From NCBI GenBank assembly GCA_026394695.1, contig JAPKXT010000214.1, positions 1 to 11,697 of the forward strand: DNA of 11,697 nt. Reading direction: 5' to 3'. This document shows, piece after piece, positions 6,737 through 11,697 of this stretch. How positions within the stretch are numbered: the stretch's first letter is position 1; each line of letters starts with the position of its first letter. The notes under the pieces are model-generated. The model did not search any database, was not told the origin of the DNA, and saw only the letters and a program-made list of their open reading frames with translations. Source of the stretch: Methanoregula sp. (GTDB lineage: Archaea > Halobacteriota > Methanomicrobia > Methanomicrobiales > Methanospirillaceae). The translations under genes and the position numbers were made by a program.

Positions 6737-7367
6737 ACTGATTCTCGCACTCGATGTTACCGGGAAGAAGGAAGCACTCGCAATTGCCCATGAATGCGCC
6801 CCTTATCTTGATGCGATTAAAGTCGGTTACCCGCTTATTCTCTCAGCAGGGCTTTCAATTACACAGGAACTTGAAACAGAAGATCTCCCGCTTATCGCCG
6901 ACTTTAAAGTCGCCGATATCCCAAACACGAACCGGCTCATTGCAGAGCAGGTATTTGATGCCGGGTTCTCCTCTATCATCTGCCATGGGTTCACCGGAAA
7001 AGATGCAGTGCAGGCATGCGTCGACACCGCGTCTGATTATGGGGGTGCGTGTTTCGTTGTCGCTGAGATGAGCCACCCGGGCGCCACCGAGTTCTTCTTT
7101 GGGGGAACGGCGGAGAAGATCGCACACCTTGCAATCGAATGCGGAGCCGATGGCATCATCGCCCCTGCAACCCGTCCGGACCGGGTGAAGGTCCTGCGTG
7201 ATATCATCGGTACCCGGAAGATCCTCTCTCCCGGAGTCGGCGCCCAGGGAGGGGATGCTGATGAAGTCGCAAAACTCGTCGATGGGATTATCGTGGGTCG
7301 CGCGATCTATGAGGCAGATACCCCGGGCACCGCTGCCGGGAAGTTTGCCCGTATCCGTTCGAAGTAA
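6729..7367 (+). CDS. pyrF: Orotidine 5'-phosphate decarboxylase
   Basis: Decarboxylates orotidine monophosphate to UMP, the last step of de novo pyrimidine synthesis. The 212-residue TIM-barrel protein shows LALD (6-9), IKVGYPL (30-36), the catalytic D58-K60-D63 in DFKVADIPNTN, the phosphate-binding loop SPGVGAQGG near the C-terminus, and VGRAIYEA. The frame is open upstream, but ATG 6729 gives the proper N-terminus (MTELILALDV) and has GGAG 10 bases before it, inside dys. The start lies within the last codons of dys (8-base overlap), which implies translational coupling. No functional link between hypusine and pyrimidine synthesis is obvious; shared growth-rate control is the simplest reading. 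Confidence 0.96.
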   Translation: MTELILALDVTGKKEALAIAHECAPYLDAIKVGYPLILSAGLSITQELETEDLPLIADFKVADIPNTNRLIAEQVFDAGFSSIICHGFTGKDAVQACVDTASDYGGACFVVAEMSHPGATEFFFGGTAEKIAHLAIECGADGIIAPATRPDRVKVLRDIIGTRKILSPGVGAQGGDADEVAKLVDGIIVGRAIYEADTPGTAAGKFARIRSK

Positions 7368-7410
7368 ATCAATACTATTAAACCTGTATTTAAAGTCAGA
7401 TCTGCATATA

Positions 7411-7424
7411 CGCGCTTCTTTTTT
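7411..7424 (+). terminator. Weak T-rich terminator after pyrF
   Basis: CGCGCTTCTTTTTT lies about 45 bases after the pyrF stop and ends in six T residues. It is consistent with T-tract termination in archaea but has no strong hairpin. The rest of the 7368-7455 spacer shows no gene or clear RNA structure. Confidence 0.35.
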
Positions 7425-7456
7425 AAGGAAATCGCAGACCCTGCAACCTGCTTGTT

Positions 7457-7493
7457 CTAAATATTTATTAATGACCTGTGCAATGTTATAGTA
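7457..7493 (+). promoter_or_regulatory. TATA-box promoter of a probably leaderless transcript
   Basis: TCTAAATATTTATTAATG contains a good archaeal TATA core at about 7460-7470. A start 25-27 bases downstream falls within a few bases of the ATG at 7493. No Shine-Dalgarno precedes that ATG. Both facts point to a leaderless mRNA and favour ATG 7493 over the in-frame GTG at 7478. Confidence 0.55.
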
Positions 7494-7855
7494 TGGATTG
7501 GTCGGCAGAACAACGGGCACTTGCTCAAAAATATAAGAGACTGGACGATATTCCGGAAAAGGAACGTAAATACAAGTGCCACACCTGCCACCTTATTGTT
7601 GATGAGCAGCCATGCCCCAACTGTAAGGAGACCCACCTTGAAGTCATGTGCCCGCTCGATCATTGCCACTGCAACCATGAGATTATTTCCGGGATTGAGT
7701 ACTGTCCGCTGTGCGGCAAACCCATCTGCCCTGAATGCGGCTCTCACGATGTCACCCAGATCAGCAGGGTAACCGGTTACCTGCAGGATGTCTCTGGCTG
7801 GAATGCCGGGAAACAGCAGGAACTCAAAGACCGGAAACGCTATTCGATCGCATGA
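7493..7855 (+). CDS. Free-standing zinc-ribbon/glycyl-radical C-terminal domain of anaerobic ribonucleotide reductase (NrdD-like)
   Basis: The 120-residue protein ends in what looks like the C-terminus of class III (anaerobic) ribonucleoside-triphosphate reductase: a CPLCGKPICPECGS zinc knuckle (C71, C74, C79, C82), then ISRVTGYLQDVSGWNAGKQQ and ELKDRKRY. In full NrdD the glycine of the RVxGY motif carries the radical generated by the SAM enzyme NrdG; here it would be G95. The N-terminal half adds a second zinc ribbon (C29, C32, C41, C44) and a CPLDHCHC cluster (C53, C58, C60). The 500-plus residue catalytic barrel is absent and nothing upstream encodes it. It could be a radical-bearing spare part, as GrcA/YfiD is for pyruvate formate-lyase, a subunit of a split NrdD, or a zinc protein reusing the fold. 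I recall similar small proteins in other methanogens. It is coupled to cbiZ by an ATGA overlap. Confidence 0.78.
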   Translation: MDWSAEQRALAQKYKRLDDIPEKERKYKCHTCHLIVDEQPCPNCKETHLEVMCPLDHCHCNHEIISGIEYCPLCGKPICPECGSHDVTQISRVTGYLQDVSGWNAGKQQELKDRKRYSIA

Positions 7856-8733
7856 GATACTATTTCAAAACCAATACTCTTTTTATCCGCGGGGCGTTCC
7901 GCGCTGCAAGCACGGGGATCAAAGGGGGCATCCGCCCGGTCTCAACTCTCATAAACCATACGGTTCCTTCAGACTGGAGCCATGAGGATCCACAAAAAGA
8001 ACTGGAATTCATTGCAGCCGGTGAAGGTATTGATCAGGATTTTTTTGGGCTGCTGACCGCAGTACCTGTTGAGCAGTGCTGTATTCTCCAGTATGATTAC
8101 GTAACGGTATTTATCACTGCAGGAGTCCGGCGAGAACCCCCGGCAAATGCAGGCACTATCAATATCATTGCGTTCAGCAGCGAGGGTATGGAGGACGCGG
8201 CACTGCTCGAAACCATCATGGTCGCGAGCGAGGCAAAAGCCGAGGCGTTGCAGGCACTGGATCTCCCGCTGACAGGTACACCCACGGATGCCGTGATCGC
8301 CGGATGTGAGGGTAGCATGAAACACCGGTATGCCGGGCGTGTCACGGATACCGGGCTGCGTGTGCGTGAAGCTGTACTTCACGGGTTACCGGAAGCGCTC
8401 AGACGCCATGACGCAGCTGGGCCATCCGATGCTCCCTCGTTTTTCATCTTCAGCCGGTTCAAAGGAGAGCACTGGGTGGAATGGACACCCCATGATTGCC
8501 CGTACTTTCCCTGCCACTTTCCTGGTCAGCGATGCGATTTCTGCTACTGCCCGTTCTACCCGTGCGATGATGAGGATCTTGGGCAGTGGGTGGAGAGTTC
8601 CAAGGGGGGAAAAGTATGGAACTGTGCCCGGTGCACACTTCTGCACGAACCCGGAATTGCAGATTACTTAAATAAATTCCCGATGGCGTCACGTTTAGAA
8701 CTGAAACGGTTACAGAACGCAAAAAAGAAATAA
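7852..8733 (+). CDS. cbiZ: Adenosylcobinamide amidohydrolase CbiZ fused to a cysteine-rich small domain
   Basis: CbiZ removes the aminopropanol side chain of adenosylcobinamide to give adenosylcobyric acid, letting archaea feed salvaged cobinamide into B12 synthesis. Residues 1-185 are the CbiZ domain: IRGAFRAASTGIKGGIRPVS (12-31), TVFITAGVR (85-93), NAGTINIIAF (99-108), SEAKAEALQALDLPLTGTPT (126-145) and YAGRVTDTG (160-168). Residues 196-285 form a separate cysteine-rich domain (I believe PF04071) with eight cysteines (216, 221, 228, 231, 233, 238, 258, 261) in runs such as DCPYFPCHFPGQRCDFCYCP, probably binding metal. The ATG at 7852 overlaps the previous stop (ATGA). The frame is open further upstream, but CbiZ similarity starts at this ATG. 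The function of the C-terminal domain is unknown; a corrinoid or cobalt-handling role is a guess. Confidence 0.9.
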   Translation: MRYYFKTNTLFIRGAFRAASTGIKGGIRPVSTLINHTVPSDWSHEDPQKELEFIAAGEGIDQDFFGLLTAVPVEQCCILQYDYVTVFITAGVRREPPANAGTINIIAFSSEGMEDAALLETIMVASEAKAEALQALDLPLTGTPTDAVIAGCEGSMKHRYAGRVTDTGLRVREAVLHGLPEALRRHDAAGPSDAPSFFIFSRFKGEHWVEWTPHDCPYFPCHFPGQRCDFCYCPFYPCDDEDLGQWVESSKGGKVWNCARCTLLHEPGIADYLNKFPMASRLELKRLQNAKKK

Positions 8734-8760
8734 AAATTTACTCTTTTTACTCTTTTATTC
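8734..8760. terminator. T-rich convergent terminator between cbiZ and the DUF1858 gene
   Basis: After the cbiZ stop the plus strand reads as a series of T-runs (TTTACTCTTTTTACTCTTTT), typical of archaeal T-tract termination. The opposing gene ends within this stretch (stop at 8747-8749), so the segment separates two convergent transcripts. Confidence 0.5.
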
Positions 8761-8941
8761 CCAGCGCGGAAACGAGCTCGGAAAGGGGAATGCCGTGGGC
8801 TTCAGCAGCCTCGCGGATGGTCTCACCCCGGGCAATTGCACACCCGACACAGCCCATACCAAACTTGAAGAGTGCCTCGGTCGCTTCTGGTTTTGCTTTT
8901 AAAAGATCATAGATCGTACTGTCAGCGGTAATTTCAGACAT
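8747..8941 (-). CDS. DUF1858 redox-disulfide domain protein
   Basis: A 64-residue protein that is entirely a DUF1858 domain, of the type called hybrid-cluster-protein-associated redox disulfide domain. It starts ITADSTIYDLLKAKPEATEA, then carries the redox pair C31-C34 in FKFGMGCVGCAIARGETIRE, and ends LSELVSALGIKE. By family knowledge it may exchange thiols or take part in nitrosative-stress metabolism, but no activity is established. No hybrid cluster protein gene is in the window. The ATG at 8941 lacks a Shine-Dalgarno and has a TATA-like TTTATT about 30 bases upstream, so it is probably leaderless. It is divergent from the RPA operon. Confidence 0.85.
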   Translation of the reverse strand: MSEITADSTIYDLLKAKPEATEALFKFGMGCVGCAIARGETIREAAEAHGIPLSELVSALGIKE

Positions 8942-8965
8942 AGTATTACTTAGTCAATGTAGTGA

Positions 8966-8975
8966 CCAATAAACT
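8966..8975 (-). promoter_or_regulatory. TATA-like promoter of the DUF1858 gene
   Basis: On the minus strand AGTTTATTGG centres about 29 bases before the ATG at 8941, the spacing expected for a start of transcription at or just before the initiation codon. Confidence 0.4.
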
Positions 8976-9014
8976 TCACCATCACGGCGGTTCACTTTCA
9001 CCATGCATACTTCG

Positions 9015-9053
9015 TAATATATAGGCATGATCAGAACCGATGAGTACCTGGAG
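9015..9053 (+). promoter_or_regulatory. TATA box and ribosome binding site of the RPA operon
   Basis: TAATATATA at 9015-9023 is a near-ideal archaeal TATA box. Transcription should start near 9045, downstream of the most upstream ATG (9040), which rules that start out if this promoter is used. GGAG at 9050-9053 then serves ATG 9064 (10-base gap) or ATG 9058 (4-base gap). Confidence 0.6.
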
Positions 9054-9063
9054 ATGTATGAAT

Positions 9064-10311
9064 ATGGATTTTTCCGAAACAGCAGACAGAATCTCCCGTA
9101 AGTTCCAAAAAAGCGGACAGACCATTGATCCCAAAAAGATCGAGGGGAAACTCCGCAGGTTGATCGAGGAGTTCGGCGTCCAGCCGTCTGAAGCAGAGCG
9201 CAGTGTGACCAATGACCTTGCAAAGGAGTTCAATATCCCCCAAATGGGTTCTGGCGGCGGGGGAGGAAAGAGCGGGGGTGCAACCGAGCCAAAGAAGATT
9301 GCAGATATGTCACCCGAGGAATGGGTAACCCTTGAAGGCAAAGTTGTAGCACTTTCGACACCCGCATCACCTGCCATCGCGCAGAGCGGTATCATCGCTG
9401 ATGACTCCGGGGGGATACGGTTCGTGGCATGGGCAAAATCGAATGCACCCGCAATGACCGTGGACTCATGGTACCATATAGAATCAGCAGTAGTGGACGA
9501 GTTCAAGGGTGTTGCAAGCCTGAAGATCCATTCCGGTACCACCGTAAAAGAGTGTGTGACCGATGGAGCACTCGTCCCAAGTACGGTGCCGGTTGTCAAT
9601 CTTCATCCTGGTGTGGGCAGTGTTCGTGCCAAGGTGATCCAGGAATGGGATACCACCCATGAGAGGATGCTCCAGTCCGGAATTCTGGGTGACGAGACGG
9701 GCACGATCAAATTTGTGATCTGGAAGGAAGCGGGTAAGGAAAAACTCGTGGTAGGTTCAGTTTACAACATCTTCTACGCTATGGTGGACGAATACAACGG
9801 AAAGCTTTCACTCAACCTGAACACCGCAACGATCATGCAGGATGATGGCGACATTCTGGTGAGCGGGGGGAATGTGGCAGTCCGTGGGGCACTTGTGCAT
9901 ATCGCACCCGGCTCCGGGATTATCAAGCGCTGTCCGGTTGAAGGATGCAACCGTGCCCTCTCACGCCAGAACTATTGCCCGGTACACGAGATCCAGCCCA
10001 AATTCATCTATGACCTGCGGATCAAGGGGTGGCTTGATGATGGTGAAAAGACACATAACATCCTGCTCCAGCGCGATGTGGTAGAGTCCCTGACCGGGAT
10101 TACGCTCGATGCTGCAAAAGAGATTGCCGAGAATAACCCGCTTGGCATGGATGAGGTCTTCCTCCAGATGAGGGAGAAGGTTCTCGGCCGTTATGTCACC
10201 TGCCACGGGCGTGAGATCGATAACCGCCTGCTGGTCAATACCTGCGAGCGCCTTACCTTTGAGAGCGGTGAACATGCTGCACTACTGAACCGTGCCGGGG
10301 GTGCATCATGA
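9064..10311 (+). CDS. rpa: Replication protein A (single-stranded DNA binding, zinc-finger type)
   Basis: Binds and protects single-stranded DNA in replication, repair and recombination. From ATG 9064 the product is 415 residues; ATG 9058 would add two. The order is: a helical N-terminal segment (1-60), a glycine-rich linker (62-72), OB fold 1 (about 88-165, LEGKVVALST onwards), OB fold 2 (about 178-258, with SGILGDETGTIKFVIWKEAG) and OB fold 3 (about 271-400). The third fold holds a zinc finger (C290, C295, C305, H308 in CPVEGCNRALSRQNYCPVHE) characteristic of euryarchaeal RPA large subunits. The stop overlaps the start of the COG3390 gene (ATGA), the standard pairing of archaeal RPA with its associated protein. 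Confidence 0.93.
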   Translation: MDFSETADRISRKFQKSGQTIDPKKIEGKLRRLIEEFGVQPSEAERSVTNDLAKEFNIPQMGSGGGGGKSGGATEPKKIADMSPEEWVTLEGKVVALSTPASPAIAQSGIIADDSGGIRFVAWAKSNAPAMTVDSWYHIESAVVDEFKGVASLKIHSGTTVKECVTDGALVPSTVPVVNLHPGVGSVRAKVIQEWDTTHERMLQSGILGDETGTIKFVIWKEAGKEKLVVGSVYNIFYAMVDEYNGKLSLNLNTATIMQDDGDILVSGGNVAVRGALVHIAPGSGIIKRCPVEGCNRALSRQNYCPVHEIQPKFIYDLRIKGWLDDGEKTHNILLQRDVVESLTGITLDAAKEIAENNPLGMDEVFLQMREKVLGRYVTCHGREIDNRLLVNTCERLTFESGEHAALLNRAGGAS

Positions 10312-10910
10312 GCACCAACGCCAGGGAAATCGGACGCAAGGACGGATCGTTCGAACGCGAACCGGCGCGGCGGGTATTTGCCAGTGAGCTGCGCGAGTGC
10401 CGTTACGATTTTAAGGAAGGCACAGATGAGAAGAGCCCGACATTTGTTCTCCTGCCAACCGGGGAACGCTGTAACCGTGTATTTATTGTGGGAACCCTGA
10501 CCGAGAAGCAGCGCCAGGGGGACCAGAATATCTTCTATCGTGGCCGGGTGGTAGACCCCACCGGGACCTTCTTTATCATGGCTGGCAGTTACCAGCCCGA
10601 GGCTATGCAGCAGCTCGCCAAGATAGAAGCTCCGGCGTTTGTTGCTGTCATCGGCAAGCCGGGCCTGTACAGGAAAGATGAAGCCAGCACCCCCATGGTT
10701 TCCGTCCGCGTGGAATCGATCAATGTCGTGGACAAGGACACCCGGGATCTCTGGGTGCTGGACACTGCCGCACGAACACTTGACCGGATTGATATATTTA
10801 AAACAAGCACTGAGCCGGATGTAATAAAAGCAAAAGAAGTGTATCCTTCTATCGATCCGGCAGTATTCCGGAGGGCCGCATACGATGCACTGGCCCAGAT
10901 TAAAATGTAA
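10308..10910 (+). CDS. RPA-associated OB-fold protein (COG3390)
   Basis: This 200-residue protein belongs to the family encoded directly after RPA genes in euryarchaea. Genetic work in haloarchaea showed that such proteins act together with their cognate RPA. The N-terminus has the signature REPARRVFASELRE (18-31). A central OB-like region follows (about 56-140: RVFIVGTLTEKQRQ, then FYRGRVVDPTGTFFIMAGSY). The C-terminus is helical. It should form a complex with the upstream RPA. The start codon overlaps the RPA stop by 4 bases, so translation is coupled. The name is based on sequence pattern and position. Confidence 0.88.
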   Translation: MSTNAREIGRKDGSFEREPARRVFASELRECRYDFKEGTDEKSPTFVLLPTGERCNRVFIVGTLTEKQRQGDQNIFYRGRVVDPTGTFFIMAGSYQPEAMQQLAKIEAPAFVAVIGKPGLYRKDEASTPMVSVRVESINVVDKDTRDLWVLDTAARTLDRIDIFKTSTEPDVIKAKEVYPSIDPAVFRRAAYDALAQIKM

Positions 10911-10913
10911 TCA

Positions 10914-10961
10914 ATTTTTTTAACTGTTCAGGGCACTGCCCGAAATAATCCCTTTTTTTTT
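10914..10961 (+). terminator. Terminator of the RPA operon
   Basis: Directly after the stop is a run of seven T residues (10915-10921). Next comes a short perfect hairpin GGGCACTGCCC (10931-10941) and then nine T residues (10953-10961). The double T-run is a strong archaeal termination signal; the hairpin may add to it. Confidence 0.6.
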
Positions 10962-10984
10962 AAACACGCATCCATGAGTAATCC

Positions 10985-11018
10985 TTATTTTATTGCATAT
11001 TGATCATCCTTTGATCAT
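10985..11018 (+). promoter_or_regulatory. Promoter with duplicated TTGATCAT operator-like motif
   Basis: TTATTTTATT (10985-10994) is a TATA-like element centred about 30 bases before the ATG at 11020. Between them TTGATCAT occurs twice (11000-11007 and 11011-11018), exactly 11 bases apart. Each copy contains the self-complementary TGATCA, so the pair also forms an inverted repeat. Placed over the expected transcription start and on one face of the helix, it looks like a repressor site. Confidence 0.45.
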
Positions 11019-11019
11019 T

Positions 11020-11181
11020 ATGGAGCAAAAGGAGCTGAGTGCTTTAATCAAGGACCTTGACACCAAAGTGCTCAAGGAAGAGGCAAAGAAACAAGGATTC
11101 AAACTCGGGCGCTGTCCGACCAAGATGAGCATCGCAAAGATGCTGCCTGAAGAAACACTGAAAAAACTGGCAAAAAAGTGA
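11020..11181 (+). CDS. Small lysine-rich conserved-looking protein
   Basis: A 53-residue protein with 13 lysines and no membrane segment. The pattern LSALIKDLDTKVLKEEAKKQ followed by a GRCPTKMSIAKMLPEETLKK stretch suggests two or three helices, loosely like SAP/helix-extension-helix DNA-binding folds (a helix, a turn with K-x-G-x-C-x-T-K, then a helix). The resemblance is weak and no function is claimed. ATG 11020 is preferred over the in-frame TTG at 10993 because the TATA-like element lies about 30 bases upstream of the ATG and no ribosome binding site is present, which points to a leaderless mRNA. It converges on ribB, with 18 bases between the stops. Confidence 0.7.
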   Translation: MEQKELSALIKDLDTKVLKEEAKKQGFKLGRCPTKMSIAKMLPEETLKKLAKK

Positions 11182-11199
11182 GCGTGGAGATTTCTCTTA

Positions 11200-11697
11200 T
11201 TATTCTGAACGGTGTTCCTGCGCCTGCCACCGCTCCATCACTTCAGAACCTTCAATAAATACAAGCCGGTGTTTACGGGCATAGAGTTTTGCGTCCGCTT
11301 TTGAGAGTGCATAACCGGATTCGTCGTCCAGCATCTCGCAGATCGTGATCGCCGGGGTGATGCCGGCCATCTGCGCCATCGCGATTGAGAGCTCGGTCTG
11401 ACCTTTCCGCTGGTTGAGCAGCCCGTCCGCAGCCCGCAGGAGTGCCATGTGCCCCGGGGTACGAAAGACCTCGTGGAAGTTCACATTGCCTCCATTGAGA
11501 GCCCGTTTTACCTGCTCTGCAATCGCGTTGACCGTCAGCGTCCGGTCACGGTCAGTAATGCCGGTGAAGGTATTCCGGTGGTTCACCCAGAGCGAGAATG
11601 ATGAGTGGTTTTTTCTGTCATAGGGAATATCTCCGTCCCGTTCCGCCACGGCGACTGCCCGGAGTGCATCGCTTGCAAACGGCAACCCGAGACGCTG
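11200..11697 (-). CDS. ribB: 3,4-dihydroxy-2-butanone 4-phosphate synthase (partial, 5' end outside window)
   Basis: Converts ribulose 5-phosphate to dihydroxybutanone phosphate and formate, supplying the four-carbon unit of riboflavin. The last 165 residues are present; the archaeal enzyme is about 220-230, so roughly 60 N-terminal residues lie beyond the right edge. Archaeal signatures are IPYDRKNHSSFSLWVNHRNT, FTGITDRDRTLTV, RTPGHMALLRAADGLL, ITPAITICEMLDDESGYALS and the tail KHRLVFIEGSEV. One oddity: the motif usually written GHTE reads GQTE here (CAG codon at 11398-11400 on the minus strand). That histidine is a metal/phosphate-site residue in characterised enzymes. The other conserved histidine (TPGH) is kept, 17 residues earlier, at the normal spacing. 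Confidence 0.93.
   Translation of the reverse strand, partial: QRLGLPFASDALRAVAVAERDGDIPYDRKNHSSFSLWVNHRNTFTGITDRDRTLTVNAIAEQVKRALNGGNVNFHEVFRTPGHMALLRAADGLLNQRKGQTELSIAMAQMAGITPAITICEMLDDESGYALSKADAKLYARKHRLVFIEGSEVMERWQAQEHRSE

Noticed and set aside
6855..7520. 221-codon minus-strand frame opposite pyrF and the following spacer
   Set aside because: Antisense shadow of pyrF with no motif; it also crosses the promoter of the NrdD-like gene.
7735..7851. Extended N-terminus for CbiZ beginning near 7735
   Set aside because: The extra 39 residues overlap the NrdD-like gene in another frame and do not resemble CbiZ; the ATGA at 7852 gives the expected family start.
1..11697. CRISPR arrays, tRNA genes, insertion sequences, integrases
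   Set aside because: Reading both strands I found no regularly spaced repeats, cloverleaf sequences, transposase motifs or flanking inverted repeats.

Overview
The window looks like chromosome of a methanogenic euryarchaeon. The best fit is the order Methanomicrobiales (a Methanoregula-like organism), although that placement is recalled protein resemblance and not a search result. The archaeal markers are deoxyhypusine synthase, a zinc-finger replication protein A (RPA) paired with its COG3390 partner, archaeal-type RibB and PyrF, TATA-box promoters just upstream of apparently leaderless genes, and T-rich terminators. I see no tRNA, rRNA, CRISPR array or insertion sequence.

Layout. (1) Bases 1-4900 are an accessory-looking block read on the minus strand: a VapBC-type toxin-antitoxin pair (the PIN toxin runs off the left edge), an Eco57I/TaqI-like DNA methyltransferase-specificity protein whose catalytic NPPY motif reads NLPD, and a 14-helix DHA2-family drug exporter. 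(2) Bases 4901-5700 (plus strand) hold an uncharacterised two-helix membrane protein behind a hairpin-rich leader, and a possible 42-residue microprotein. (3) Bases 5798-7367 hold dys and pyrF, overlapping by 8 bases. (4) Bases 7493-8733 hold a two-gene unit joined by an ATGA overlap. The first gene is a free-standing copy of the zinc-binding and glycyl-radical C-terminus of anaerobic ribonucleotide reductase. The second is the cobinamide amidohydrolase CbiZ fused to a cysteine-rich domain. (5) A small DUF1858 redox-disulfide gene lies on the minus strand, divergent from the RPA operon (RPA large subunit plus COG3390 protein, again an ATGA overlap). (6) A strong terminator is followed by a 53-residue lysine-rich leaderless gene with a repeated operator-like motif. 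A 5'-truncated ribB sits at the right edge, and its conserved GHTE motif reads GQTE.

The most interesting unit is the glycyl-radical 'spare part' beside CbiZ. It pairs a component resembling oxygen-sensitive class III ribonucleotide reductase with an enzyme that salvages the cofactor of class II reductase. The altered catalytic residues in the methyltransferase and RibB, and the overlapping hairpins before the membrane-protein gene, are the next best leads.
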